Assembly: GCA_947494825.1 (NCBI GenBank)
Contig: CANLWN010000004.1
Coordinates: 1-64,000 of the forward strand
Source of the DNA: an uncultured Flavobacteriaceae bacterium
GTDB taxonomy: Bacteria > Bacteroidota > Bacteroidia > Flavobacteriales > Flavobacteriaceae
Length of the DNA stretch: 64,000 nucleotides
Reading direction: 5' to 3'
The notes under the pieces: model-generated
The model's database searches: none
Seen by the model: the letters and a program-made list of their open reading frames with translations, nothing else
Told to the model about the DNA's origin: nothing
Translations under genes and position numbers: made by a program
In this document: positions 8,068 to 17,276 of the stretch, piece by piece
Layout: each line of letters starts with the position of its first letter
Numbering within the stretch: the stretch's first letter is position 1

Positions 8068-8649
8068 TTACTCCAATAATTCCACGGTATTGTCAATAAG
8101 CTGTTGCAATACCTTCCGGTCTTTGACCAATATCCCCGTCATGCGAAATCCCTGAAACGCATTGAATATGTAATATGCGTAGTTCCTGGCATCCTGTTTC
8201 TTATTGATTATCCCCTGTTCCTGGCCATCACTTACCAGGCTTTGAAAGGTGGTCAATACCTGTTCCTGGGTGTTTAAGAGCCATTGTTTGATGTTTTGGT
8301 CCTGATTGCCCATTTCCGCCTTGCAGTTCATGGCAAAACAACCTTTACCCTCAGTATCCTCGAGTATTTCCGGAAGAAAACCTTCAAAAATAAAGCGTAT
8401 GGCCTCCAGGGGATCTGCTGCCCGTAGCAAGGCCTTTTGAAAAAAGACATTCGTTTCCTTGTTGTAATACGCCAGGGCATCTTGGTACAGCGCCAATTTG
8501 GAGCCGAAGGAATTATAGATACTGGAACGGTTTAGTCCCGTAGCCTCCACCAAATCCTGCATGGAAGTACCATTGTAGCCCTTGGCCCAAAAAATGGCCG
8601 TGGCCCGTTGCAGTACCAATGCTTTGTCAAATTCCTCTACCCTGGGCAT
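8068..8649 (-). CDS. TetR/AcrR family transcriptional regulator
   Basis: 193 residues with an N-terminal TetR helix-turn-helix at about residues 10-55 (A-T-A-I-F-W-A-K-G-Y-N-G-T-S-M-Q-D-L-V-E-A-T-G-L-N-R-S...), and a helical ligand-binding part. The C-F-A-M-N-C segment near residue 100 suggests the YxaF/NemR-like branch, in which cysteines may matter. The gene is first in a regulator-SDR pair. Its own promoter contains an inverted repeat that matches the SDR operator, so it likely represses itself and the SDR gene. Confidence 0.92.
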   Translation of the reverse strand: MPRVEEFDKALVLQRATAIFWAKGYNGTSMQDLVEATGLNRSSIYNSFGSKLALYQDALAYYNKETNVFFQKALLRAADPLEAIRFIFEGFLPEILEDTEGKGCFAMNCKAEMGNQDQNIKQWLLNTQEQVLTTFQSLVSDGQEQGIINKKQDARNYAYYIFNAFQGFRMTGILVKDRKVLQQLIDNTVELLE

Positions 8650-8665
8650 TTTCTGTTCCTTTATC

Positions 8666-8693
8666 CAAAAGTATATTGAAATAATCGTTTCAA
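8666..8693 (-). promoter_or_regulatory. TetR gene promoter overlapped by its operator
   Basis: On the minus strand TTG (8693-8691), a 17-bp spacer and TACTTTTG (8673-8666) form a textbook Bacteroidota promoter 16 bp before the start codon. The inverted repeat TTGAAA-N6-TTTCAA (8676-8693) fills the spacer and includes the -33 TTG. Binding there would block RNA polymerase. Confidence 0.78.
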
Positions 8694-8796
8694 AAAAAAT
8701 TTAACATAAATTTGGTTTTCCTGAGACACCTTAGCCCATGAAAGCGCAGCACATATTTCTTTTTCCACCCAGCTGAACCTCCGTGATTTAATCTTG

Positions 8797-8824
8797 TTGA
8801 ACCCAGATTTTTTCAATACTTTCA
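8797..8824 (+). promoter_or_regulatory. Candidate promoter of the tricorn protease gene
   Basis: TTG (8797-8799), a 17-bp spacer and TACTTTCA (8817-8824) fit the TTG-N17-19-TANNTTTG pattern with one mismatch in the TTTG part. The start codon lies 20 bp further on. Confidence 0.45.
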
Positions 8825-8843
8825 TTCCCCTAAAGACAGCATT

Positions 8844-11800
8844 ATGAAATACGTATACTCCCTTTCCCTTTTTCTACTTTTTGTCCTGAATCTGACGGCC
8901 CAGGGTACACAATTATTAAGACAGCCCACGGTTTCCGGTTCGGAAATTGTATTTGTCTATGCCAATGATCTTTGGAAAACATCGATCAATGGGGGCAACA
9001 CCATTAGACTCACTAGCAATGAAGGTTATGAGCTTTCCCCCCATTTCTCCCCAGATGGCAAGCAAATTGCCTTTACGGCAGAGTACGACGGTAATTTTGA
9101 TGTCTACGTAATTCCCTCCCAAGGAGGGGAGCCCAAACGATTGACCTGGCATCCCGGTGGCGATTTTGTACAGGGATGGACCCCGGAAGGGGAGGTTCTT
9201 TTCCGGTCGGGCAGGGAAAGTAGGCCCACACAGACCAATAAATTCTACAAAGTTCCGGTGAGCGGTGGTTTTCCTTCCGCCATAGAAATTCCCAGGGCGG
9301 CCTTTGGGGAGATTTCACCCGATGGTAAACATATCGCCTATGTACCCATCACCTTTTGGGATCCCGAGTGGCGCAATTATCGGGGCGGCCAGGCCATGCC
9401 CATTTGGATCGTGGATATGGAGACCAAAGCGCTAACCCGGACCCCACAGCCCACCAAGGAGCGGCATTTGGATCCGGTCTGGCACAACAATACCGTATAT
9501 TATCTGTCCGAGCGGGATTATGCCAGTAACATTTGGTCCTTTGACCCGCTTACCAAGGCCGAAAAACAACTTACCTTCCACCAGAAATTCGATGTCAAAA
9601 GCTTGGATGCCGGCCCCAACCATATCGTTTATGAACAAGGCGGTTATCTGCACCTTCTCGATCCCACAAGCGGTACCACCAAACAATTGACCATTACCGT
9701 CAATGCCGATATGAACTTTTCACGTCCAAGGTGGGAAGCGGTAAGGGGCACTGCATTGACCAATCCGCAGCTTTCCCCTACCGGTAAAAGGGCTATTTTT
9801 GAACATCGTGGGGAAATCTTTAGTGTTCCCAAGGAACATGGCAGTTGGAAAAACCTTACCAAAACTCCGGGCATAGCCGATCGCGCTCCGGTCTGGTCCC
9901 CAAAAGGGGATAAAGTGGCCTGGTTTTCCGATGGTAGTGGAGAGTACCAACTTGTCGTAGCGGACCAGGATGGCGGTAATCAAAAAGTCTATGCTTTGCC
10001 AAACCATACCTTTTATTTTAGCCCTGCCTGGTCGCCTGACGGGGCCCACATCGCTTACTCCGACACGGACTACAATATCTGGGTGGTTACCCTGGGCACC
10101 GGGGCGGTGGAAAAAGCGGCCACGGACCGCTACGCACATCCCAACCGTACCCTAAACCCGGTTTGGTCGCCCGATAGTAAATGGATTGCCTACCCCAAGC
10201 AATTGGAAAGTCACTTCAAGGCTATTTTTTCCTACAACCTGGACAGTAAAAAAACGGTACAGCTCACCGATGGCATGGCCGATGCCATTAGCCCGGTATG
10301 GGACGAAAAAGGGAAATACCTGTACTTTCTGGCCAGCACCAATTACGGCCTACAGTCGGGCTGGTTGGATATGAGTTCCTACGACCCCTCGGTAACCCGT
10401 AGTCTCTACGCCATAGTGCTTTCCAAAATGGACAAGGCGCCAACGCTTCCCAAGGCCGACAGGGAGGAAGGAAAAAAACCCGAGGCAACAGACAAAAAGG
10501 ACAAAAAAGATAGCAAGGAAAAAACAGCGCCCTCCAAAGTGGTGGTACGCATAGATCCGGAAGGCATACAGAATAGGATCGTGGCCCTAAAATTGGAGGC
10601 GCGCAACTATGTAGCCCTGGCCAAAGGCCCTGAAAAGGTTGTTTTTGTGCTAGAAAACGTGCCGAATGAAACGGGCTTTAGCCTGCACAAATACGATGTG
10701 GAAAAATTGAAAGCGGAGGAGTTTTCCTCCAAGGTCACCCAAGTCACCGTCTCATCGGACCGTAAAAACATACTGCTTGCGCAGAATGGGTCCTGGAGTA
10801 TCGTTGAGACTAACGGGAAGCCCAAACCGGGAGACGGCAAACTTAAACTGGACCTTAAAATAAAGGTGGATCCCACCGCAGAATACCATCAGATCTTTAA
10901 GGAAGGATGGCGCTATATGCGCGACTTCCTTTATGTGGATAATGTGCATGGGGCACCATGGCAGGACATCTACAAGTGGTATGCCCCATGGATCGATCAT
11001 GTACGGCATAGAACAGACCTCAATTACGTGGTGGACATTATGAGCGGTGAGGTCTCCATTGGCCATTCTTACGTGGCAGGAGGAGATATGCCCGATGTTG
11101 AAAGGGTCCCTGTTGGTCTCTTAGGCTGCGATTTTGAATTGGAAAATGGTTTTTACAGGATTTCGAAAATCTATACAGGTGAAAGTTGGAACCCCGATTT
11201 GCAGGCCCCTTTGGCACTACCTGGGGCATCGGTAAACGAGGGCGATTACCTTCTGGCCATCAACGGAGAACCTCTCACTGCTGCCACCAACCCCTACAGT
11301 CTATTGGAACAGACCGCGGATAGGGAAATAAAAATCAAAACGAACGGGGTGCCCAATATGACGGGTGCCAAGGAAATCCTTGTTAAGCCAGTCAGCAACG
11401 AAAGGGCACTAAGGACTTTCGACTGGATCGAGGGCAACCGAAAAAAGGTGGAGGAGCTTTCAAACGGAAAATTAGCCTATGTCTATGTTCCCAATACAGG
11501 CGGAGTGGGCTTTCAATATTTTAATCGCTACTACTTCTCCCAACAGGACAAAAAAGGTGTCATTGTAGATGAACGTAACAACGGAGGTGGTTCCGCTGCC
11601 GATTATATGGTGGACATCATGTCGCGGGAGCTGTTCGGCTATTTTAACAGCAAAGCCAATGACAATCGTCCTTGGACCACACCTATGGCCGGTATTTGGG
11701 GGCCCAAGGTGATGCTGATCAACGAACGCGCCGGTTCGGGCGGTGACTTGTTGCCCTATATGTTCCATGCGAAAAAAATTGGCCCCTTGGTCGGCACCCG

Positions 11801-12101
11801 TACCTGGGGCGGCCTAGTGGGCACCTGGGATACGCCACGGTTTATAGATGGCGGGCGAATGGTAGCTCCGAGAGGTGGTTTTTTTGATGTGAATGGCAAC
11901 TGGGCCGTGGAAGGTGAGGGTATAGCCCCTGATATCGAGGTAATCCAAACCCCCAAACTGGTACTGCAGGGTAGCGATCCTCAATTGGAAAAAGGGGTGG
12001 AAGAGGCCCTGCGTTTGCTCAAAACCGAGGAGTTTAACCTAAAGCCAGAACCGGCTCCCCCGGTAAAATGGAAACGTCCGGAGGGGTTCCAAAGGAACTA
12101 A
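8844..12101 (+). CDS. Tricorn-type S41 protease, periplasmic
   Basis: 1085 residues with a signal peptide (cleavage near L-T-A-Q, residue 20). The N-terminal two thirds form beta-propellers with repeated PD40 words such as F-S-P-D-G-K-Q-I-A-F, W-S-P-D-G-A-H-I-A-Y and W-S-P-D-S-K-W-I-A-Y. A Lys-rich linker lies at about 535-560. The C-terminal part holds a catalytic His (V-H-G-A-P-W, His702), a PDZ-like region (about 780-850) and an S41 core with the nucleophile in A-G-S-G-G-D (Ser965). Tricorn proteases trim peptides, but here the signal peptide places it outside the cytoplasm. It is probably monocistronic. Confidence 0.93.
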   Translation: MKYVYSLSLFLLFVLNLTAQGTQLLRQPTVSGSEIVFVYANDLWKTSINGGNTIRLTSNEGYELSPHFSPDGKQIAFTAEYDGNFDVYVIPSQGGEPKRLTWHPGGDFVQGWTPEGEVLFRSGRESRPTQTNKFYKVPVSGGFPSAIEIPRAAFGEISPDGKHIAYVPITFWDPEWRNYRGGQAMPIWIVDMETKALTRTPQPTKERHLDPVWHNNTVYYLSERDYASNIWSFDPLTKAEKQLTFHQKFDVKSLDAGPNHIVYEQGGYLHLLDPTSGTTKQLTITVNADMNFSRPRWEAVRGTALTNPQLSPTGKRAIFEHRGEIFSVPKEHGSWKNLTKTPGIADRAPVWSPKGDKVAWFSDGSGEYQLVVADQDGGNQKVYALPNHTFYFSPAWSPDGAHIAYSDTDYNIWVVTLGTGAVEKAATDRYAHPNRTLNPVWSPDSKWIAYPKQLESHFKAIFSYNLDSKKTVQLTDGMADAISPVWDEKGKYLYFLASTNYGLQSGWLDMSSYDPSVTRSLYAIVLSKMDKAPTLPKADREEGKKPEATDKKDKKDSKEKTAPSKVVVRIDPEGIQNRIVALKLEARNYVALAKGPEKVVFVLENVPNETGFSLHKYDVEKLKAEEFSSKVTQVTVSSDRKNILLAQNGSWSIVETNGKPKPGDGKLKLDLKIKVDPTAEYHQIFKEGWRYMRDFLYVDNVHGAPWQDIYKWYAPWIDHVRHRTDLNYVVDIMSGEVSIGHSYVAGGDMPDVERVPVGLLGCDFELENGFYRISKIYTGESWNPDLQAPLALPGASVNEGDYLLAINGEPLTAATNPYSLLEQTADREIKIKTNGVPNMTGAKEILVKPVSNERALRTFDWIEGNRKKVEELSNGKLAYVYVPNTGGVGFQYFNRYYFSQQDKKGVIVDERNNGGGSAADYMVDIMSRELFGYFNSKANDNRPWTTPMAGIWGPKVMLINERAGSGGDLLPYMFHAKKIGPLVGTRTWGGLVGTWDTPRFIDGGRMVAPRGGFFDVNGNWAVEGEGIAPDIEVIQTPKLVLQGSDPQLEKGVEEALRLLKTEEFNLKPEPAPPVKWKRPEGFQRN

Positions 12102-12133
12102 TAACCATACTCGGTGTCTAAATCATGGTGTTC

Positions 12134-12541
12134 CTAAAGGTACACCTGTATCTTGGTGTCCGAATTTAGCTCAAAACAGCACTCTTTAAAGCTGGGCGGG
12201 CCGAACATTTTCATTTTGGCCTTGGAAAAACCGACGTCCTCTTTGGGAATTCCCAACCAGTTGGTGTCCAATTGGCCGTTTCCATTTTTATCATGGAATA
12301 CGGCCACCGCGTACATCCCGTTGGGCAAGTCTTTAATGGTCACCTCCGTAATCCCCTTGGTGGCCTGTACACTATTGTTCCGATATACCTTTTCAAATTT
12401 CAAGAACCCATCGGCTTCGGTATACACCGCAACACTCACCTCGCCCGAATTGCACCCTACCTTGTTTACCGCCACGGAAAGCGTATTCTGGGCCATTCCC
12501 AAAAAGGGCAGTAGTAAAAAGAAAAACAGTACGCTTTTCAT
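12134..12541 (-). CDS. DUF2141 domain secreted protein
   Basis: 135 residues with a signal peptide ending G-M-A-Q. It then has the DUF2141 signature: a beta-sandwich with P-N-G-M-Y-A-V-A-V-F-H-D-K-N-G-N-G-Q-L-D-T-N, G-I-P-K-E, and a terminal F-G-P-P-S-F. The D-x-N-x-N-x-x-L-D loop resembles a calcium-binding loop. A possible promoter element TAATTTTG reads on this strand at 12588-12581, overlapping the end of the previous minus-strand gene. Role unknown. Confidence 0.88.
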   Translation of the reverse strand: MKSVLFFFLLLPFLGMAQNTLSVAVNKVGCNSGEVSVAVYTEADGFLKFEKVYRNNSVQATKGITEVTIKDLPNGMYAVAVFHDKNGNGQLDTNWLGIPKEDVGFSKAKMKMFGPPSFKECCFELNSDTKIQVYL

Positions 12542-12585
12542 TGTAGTTTTAGATATACTTCTTTAACTCCATTTCTTTGCCAAAA

Positions 12586-13014
12586 TTATTCAGGGGAGGC
12601 ATTAATTTTGTCCCCTAGAAAATCATACAGCGTTCTGGTCTGGATGGAATCAGTAAAATTCAAGTACAGTTTTAGGGAATCCCTATAGACCAATCTTATT
12701 TTATCTTGCCTCAAATCATCTACGTACACATAGGTTTTTGTATTCGTAAGGGAGTCCGTGAATATGCCCTTTTCTATGGCTTTGACCGAAAATCCGTTGA
12801 TCCGTTCCATGGACGGGATTTTAACGACCATGTCAATACTATCCAGGTCTGCAAAGGGCAGTTCCACATAATATACCCCTGAAAGAATCTTGATGTGGTC
12901 CGGTCCTATCTTGGTCCAGTTCTTGTAATGTGCGGTAAAGGCCAGCACACAGGTAATGACCGTGATCAGAATCAGCAGGTTCCACAACCAATGTCGTTTT
13001 CTTTTGTTTCCCAT
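12586..13014 (-). CDS. Hypothetical single-pass membrane protein
   Basis: 142 residues: a basic N-terminus (M-G-N-K-R-K-R-H-W), one helix (about residues 10-28), and an extracytoplasmic domain rich in Lys, Asp and Ser. The domain contains two short V-Y-V-D-D-L and Y-L-N-F-T-D segments. I do not recognise the family. The ATG at 13014 puts the basic residues directly before the helix; an ATG at 13041 would add nine residues. It lies between a DUF2141 gene and a CPBP protease gene on the same strand, but gaps of 44 and 149 bp do not prove an operon. Confidence 0.7.
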   Translation of the reverse strand: MGNKRKRHWLWNLLILITVITCVLAFTAHYKNWTKIGPDHIKILSGVYYVELPFADLDSIDMVVKIPSMERINGFSVKAIEKGIFTDSLTNTKTYVYVDDLRQDKIRLVYRDSLKLYLNFTDSIQTRTLYDFLGDKINASPE

Positions 13015-13163
13015 TCCCTTTTTGCTCAGGCCAATTGGCATGCCTTGGGGCCAGTACTTTCCCCAACTCGGACCTTGACAAAAATAAGCTTTCTAAGGTC
13101 AAAAGGGAATATTGTCACAAATTTTCATCCGTAGCCTTTTCCCGTCCACCTTTTCGAGAATCC

Positions 13164-13916
13164 CTAAAGACCAAAATATATCCCGAGCAACAACAGGGTA
13201 TCCATAAAGACATGGGCAAGTATCAAAACGATCAGTCTTTTTTTGAACAGCAGGTAGAACAGACCCAATACCCAGCCCATTATGGTGGTCTGTACCACGC
13301 CCGTTAAGCCCCATTGGTAATGGGCGAGCCCAAAGATGAGTCCGCTAAGAAGCACGGCAACCGTATTTTTATGGCGGGAATGGCCAAACAGTTCCGAAAT
13401 CCTCTGGATCAAAAACCCCCTATACACCAGTTCCTCCCCAAAGGAAGATACGATATAGACCCCAAGCAGGGACAGGATCAAAAGTCCGGGGTTGTCCTTT
13501 AGATAGGCATAACCAGTCATATCCGCAGGTTCGCCCGAGCTTACCAGACCCCTTAAAATGACCTCTCCCATGACAAAACAAAAGACCGTGACCACAAACA
13601 CCAGAGTCGACCATAAAAGCGTCCTCAGCAGATTTTTCCAACCTGTAAACCTTAGGTGCAGCCCTAGGGCACTAAGGCCGGTACCCCTTAGCCATAGCCC
13701 CAAGCCGATCAAGACCATCATCAAAATATTGGCCAACCAAACGATTCCTTGGTGCGCCAACAGATTTCCCTTGGCCAAAGGTAGGGCGAGGACCATAAAA
13801 ACAATGACGGTTCCTGCGACCAGCAATATTTCCCATAGGGGCAAATAGGGATGGCCTAATAAACTCTTTTGTAACCGTTCCTTCCAGGTTTTTTTTTCGT
13901 TTAATTTAGATTCCAT
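13164..13916 (-). CDS. CPBP family intramembrane metalloprotease
   Basis: 250 residues, about seven to eight membrane helices. The three CPBP (Abi/CAAX-processing) motifs are intact: Glu161-Glu162-x3-Arg166 (E-E-L-V-Y-R), His199 in F-G-L-A-H-Y, and His235 in L-A-H-V-F-M-D. These residues form the glutamate/histidine active site in the family, related to CAAX-prenyl proteases. The substrate is unknown. It sits downstream of an AraC regulator and S9 peptidase on the same strand, but has its own -7 element. Confidence 0.92.
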   Translation of the reverse strand: MESKLNEKKTWKERLQKSLLGHPYLPLWEILLVAGTVIVFMVLALPLAKGNLLAHQGIVWLANILMMVLIGLGLWLRGTGLSALGLHLRFTGWKNLLRTLLWSTLVFVVTVFCFVMGEVILRGLVSSGEPADMTGYAYLKDNPGLLILSLLGVYIVSSFGEELVYRGFLIQRISELFGHSRHKNTVAVLLSGLIFGLAHYQWGLTGVVQTTIMGWVLGLFYLLFKKRLIVLILAHVFMDTLLLLGIYFGL

Positions 13917-13941
13917 AACTTCCTGTTTTTGATTTCGTTAT

Positions 13942-13949
13942 CAAAACTA
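13942..13949 (-). promoter_or_regulatory. Candidate -7 element for the CPBP gene
   Basis: TAGTTTTG on the minus strand matches TANNTTTG, 25 bp before the start codon. No TTG is present at the expected distance. Confidence 0.42.
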
Positions 13950-14007
13950 GGTGGACTGCTCAAAACTTTGGTTTTACTTCAGGAAGACGAACCCTTTTTA
14001 TCAAAAT

Positions 14008-15135
14008 TTATCCAAGGGAGGCACTTCTAAACTCGGACGGTGTCTGTTTCATCTTCCGTTTAAAAATGGTGTTAAAGGACGATTTGGACGAAAAGCCCAC
14101 GGCGTACATGACCTCTTGGATGGTCATTGCGCTGTTGTCATCGCTCAACAAGGTTTTTGCCAGATCAATGCGGTAGGAGTTTACAAAGTCGAAGAAGTTC
14201 TTGTCAAAAGACTGGTTGATAATTTGTGAAAGCTCTTTGGAAGGCAGCCCCAAGGATTGCGCAACGTCCTTTAAGGTGAGGTCGGGATTTAGGTACCATT
14301 GTTCGCCCTCCATTTTGGATTCCAGTGCTTCGGCGAACTTTTTCCTTTTGTCCTCGGACAAGCTAGACTTTGCATATTTTTCGGCGGTGGTATAGGGAAT
14401 GCCCATGAACATTTTAGAATCCCTCAGCGCCCTAAAAAGTACGCGGTTGATAAAATAAAAGAGGTAGGCTACAAAGAAAAACAGGGTAATGTTTACATAT
14501 GCGCCCTGGGCAATGTACGGTACCATGGACTGTGCCATCCCCATAACCCAAATGATAAGAAAGGAATTTACCATAAAGTGGGCCCACCCCAGATCAATAC
14601 GGCCCGGGTTGGAGTATTGTTCCTTGACCACCCGATCATAGGTTTTGAGCGCCTGTTTGGAAAGCCAAAGGTAAATTCCGCCGTGCAGGTACAGCAGGAC
14701 TATGAAAATCAGTGCTGCGCCCTTGGGGGCCTCTGCATTGGTAACCACAACAAGCGAATTTTGGTAAGAGGACCCCACCAGGGTGTAGAGGAAAAACAGT
14801 CCCAACACACCGATCGCAAAGGGAACAAAATGCCAGACGTGTTTGCGAGTATAGGTAAAGGGTTCATATACAACGGACAAGGTATACAGGTAGATCAAGG
14901 GACCGAAAAGTAGTAAAAAGGCGTCATCGAGTAAAAAAAACAGTGAGAAAAAGGACGATATCCTATTGATCTGAAACAGGATATCGCAGACATTGATGGC
15001 CAATAGCAGAAAAAAAAAACCGAGCAACACATTGCTTTTTCTTTTGGTTACGCCATTGGTAAAAAGGAAAAGGGCGATAAAAAAAAGCTGAAACGCTACC
15101 AGGAGCGAAAGCACGGTATTTAGATTAAAATTCAT
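14008..15135 (-). CDS. Membrane-anchored AraC-family regulator
   Basis: 375 residues. The N-terminal 240 residues hold about seven hydrophobic helices. The C-terminal 100 residues are an AraC/XylS DNA-binding domain with two helix-turn-helices (L-T-L-K-D-V-A-Q-S-L-G-L-P-S-K and I-Q-E-V-M-Y-A-V-G-F-S-S-K-S-S-F). This 7TM-AraC layout is frequent in Bacteroidota and suggests sensing at or in the membrane. It follows the S9 peptidase stop by 5 bp, so the two are co-transcribed. A signal linked to peptide uptake or turnover is possible but unproven. Confidence 0.9.
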   Translation of the reverse strand: MNFNLNTVLSLLVAFQLFFIALFLFTNGVTKRKSNVLLGFFFLLLAINVCDILFQINRISSFFSLFFLLDDAFLLLFGPLIYLYTLSVVYEPFTYTRKHVWHFVPFAIGVLGLFFLYTLVGSSYQNSLVVVTNAEAPKGAALIFIVLLYLHGGIYLWLSKQALKTYDRVVKEQYSNPGRIDLGWAHFMVNSFLIIWVMGMAQSMVPYIAQGAYVNITLFFFVAYLFYFINRVLFRALRDSKMFMGIPYTTAEKYAKSSLSEDKRKKFAEALESKMEGEQWYLNPDLTLKDVAQSLGLPSKELSQIINQSFDKNFFDFVNSYRIDLAKTLLSDDNSAMTIQEVMYAVGFSSKSSFNTIFKRKMKQTPSEFRSASLG

Positions 15136-15140
15136 TTCTT

Positions 15141-17168
15141 TTACGGTTGCCGATATTTCTCCAGCCAGGCCAGGGTATGGGCCACCTTACTGATTAGGTT
15201 GCTGGGTTTACTTGCAATACCATGGCTTGCCCCTGGGATTTCTACCAAGACCGTTTCAATCTTTCTGAGTTTCAGGGCATGGTAGAGTTGCTTTGCCTCG
15301 CTCGGTGGGGTCCTTAGGTCGTTCATGCCCACCATCACCATGGTAGGGGTCTCAATATTGCCTACAAGCGATATGGGTGAAAATTTCCAATACCCCTCAA
15401 AATTTTCCCAAGGTTGTCCGGGATACCGGTGGTTGGCATAATAAAAATAGTTGTCAGCCACCAAGGTCTTGCTGATCCAGTTCATGACCGGTTTGGCCAC
15501 TACAGCAGCCTCGAACCTATTGTTCTTCCCGATCATCCATGCAGACATAATGCCGCCCGCACTCCCCCCGGTAACGAACAACTGGTCCTCATGGGCAATC
15601 CCCTTTTGAATACAATGGTCCACCCCGTCCATCACGTCGTTATAGTCCTCGCCGGGATAATTGTTGAACAAAAGGTTTCCGAAGGCCTCGCCATAACTGG
15701 TGCTGCCTCTTGGGTTGGGATAAAAAACAATATAGCCCGCAGCGGCGTACAGTTGTATCTCTGCTGAAAAGCGATCGCCATAATTTAAAATGGGGCCGCC
15801 GTGGTTCTCTACCAGAAAAGGATACTTTTTATCAGCATCATAGTTGGGCGGATATACCACCCATCCCTGGATATCCCTTTGATCCACCGAAGACTTGTAC
15901 CACACTTCCTCTACCTTGCCCAGGGTCCTGTAGTTCAGCAGGGCTCCGTTAAGGGAGGTAATTTTTGAGGTGTTTTTCGATTTTGCGGACACCACCGCCA
16001 GTTCGGCGGGATAGCTGGGCCTGCTTTTGGTAAAGGCGATGGTCCCATCCTTGGCACTGCTGAAGGAACCTCCCGCATACGGGCGCCCTATGGAGGTGCC
16101 TCCCATGTCATCGGCCAGTTTGTTCACCCGTCCGTCGAGCGAAATATGTGCAATCTTGCTATTGCCCTTGTCGTCATAGGAAAAATAAAGTCCGGTACTT
16201 TTGGCATCCCATATAAGATTGGACACCCCTCTGTCCAGGCTTTCGGAAATGACACGTTGCCCGCTTCCATCAATGTTCATAACATGCAATTTGCGTACCT
16301 GGTAGGCCTGTACCTTATCCTCAAAACCGATATAGGCAATGTGCCTGCCATTGGGGGATATTACAGGACCATAGTCCGGGCCATTCCTATGGGTAAGTTC
16401 CTTAATCTCCCCAGTATTGATGTTTACCGAATAGATTTCGCTGTTCCGAAAATCATATTCCCAATTTTCGTTGCGATTGGCGGAAAAATAGATGGTGCTC
16501 CCGTCCGGGGACCAGGACAGTGTGCCGCGGTGATGGTAATCCCCGGAACTGATCTGCCGGGCCGCCCCTCCATCTGCAGGAACCACAAATATATGATTGA
16601 ACCCCGGTTTAATATATCCCCTGCCGTCGGCTTCGTGATATACCCTATCCGTTATGCGCGGTGCCTCGGCCCATTTTGCCCCCTTGGGTTTTTTGGGCAT
16701 TTTGGCCAAAACCGGAGCTTTTTTTTCCACGTTCATGGAAAAGGCGAGTTGATCTCCTTTGGGCGACCAGCTCAAGGAACTGGGGCTAAAGGGCAACTGT
16801 GTGATTTTTGCGATTTTTCCGGTTCGCACCCAGTACATGTAAATCTCTGACCCCTCCTCTGTAGCGCTCACAAAGGCCAATCGGTCGCCGGTGGGGGACC
16901 ATCTGGGAGCAGATTCCCCTGCTTCACCGGAACTTAGTTTTTGATGTTGTGATCCGTCTGGCCTAATCATCCAGAGCTGGCCTACGGCCTTATCCTTCAT
17001 GATATCGAACCCCATTCTGCGGTACACGATCCATGAGGCATCGGGGGCTATCTGTGGATCTGAAACATATTGGAGGTCAAAAACATCCAGATAGGCAAAA
17101 GGGGTCTTTTGCGTATGGCCAACATAAAAGAAAAAGAGTATGGCAAGAAGTAACAATTTAGGTCGCAT
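15141..17168 (-). CDS. S9 family prolyl oligopeptidase-type peptidase
   Basis: 675 residues with a signal peptide (M-R-P-K-L-L-L-L-A, cleavage near G-H-T-Q). The N-terminal part is a TolB/PD40 beta-propeller (W-S-P-T-G-D-R-L-A-F, W-S-P-K-G-D-Q-L-A-F). The C-terminal part is an alpha/beta-hydrolase with Ser536 in G-G-S-A-G-G, Asp617 in G-M-N-D-L-R-T and His649 in G-A-S-H-G. ATG 17168 is preferred over ATG 17189 because it gives a clean signal peptide and leaves room for the promoter at 17201-17194. Likely a periplasmic peptidase for oligopeptides. Confidence 0.93.
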   Translation of the reverse strand: MRPKLLLLAILFFFYVGHTQKTPFAYLDVFDLQYVSDPQIAPDASWIVYRRMGFDIMKDKAVGQLWMIRPDGSQHQKLSSGEAGESAPRWSPTGDRLAFVSATEEGSEIYMYWVRTGKIAKITQLPFSPSSLSWSPKGDQLAFSMNVEKKAPVLAKMPKKPKGAKWAEAPRITDRVYHEADGRGYIKPGFNHIFVVPADGGAARQISSGDYHHRGTLSWSPDGSTIYFSANRNENWEYDFRNSEIYSVNINTGEIKELTHRNGPDYGPVISPNGRHIAYIGFEDKVQAYQVRKLHVMNIDGSGQRVISESLDRGVSNLIWDAKSTGLYFSYDDKGNSKIAHISLDGRVNKLADDMGGTSIGRPYAGGSFSSAKDGTIAFTKSRPSYPAELAVVSAKSKNTSKITSLNGALLNYRTLGKVEEVWYKSSVDQRDIQGWVVYPPNYDADKKYPFLVENHGGPILNYGDRFSAEIQLYAAAGYIVFYPNPRGSTSYGEAFGNLLFNNYPGEDYNDVMDGVDHCIQKGIAHEDQLFVTGGSAGGIMSAWMIGKNNRFEAAVVAKPVMNWISKTLVADNYFYYANHRYPGQPWENFEGYWKFSPISLVGNIETPTMVMVGMNDLRTPPSEAKQLYHALKLRKIETVLVEIPGASHGIASKPSNLISKVAHTLAWLEKYRQP

Positions 17169-17193
17169 GGTTCTTAATTTTTGAATCATTCCC

Positions 17194-17201
17194 TAAACTT
17201 A
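17194..17201 (-). promoter_or_regulatory. Candidate -7 element for the S9 peptidase operon
   Basis: TAAGTTTA on the minus strand matches TANNTTTG except for the last base. A TTG lies 20 bp upstream, one base beyond the usual spacing. It is 26 bp before the chosen start. Confidence 0.35.
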
Positions 17202-17276
17202 GATAATTGCCCACAGTCTAACAAGAAAACAAAAAGACTATTTGGCCCAGTGCTAATCTTTAAATGCTGCTGCCAA

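Noticed and set aside
14299-14913. 204-codon plus-strand frame opposite the AraC regulator
   Set aside because: Antisense shadow; the AraC protein has clear domains.
16146-16850. 234-codon plus-strand frame opposite the S9 peptidase
   Set aside because: Antisense shadow of the propeller-coding region; the peptidase is clearly real.
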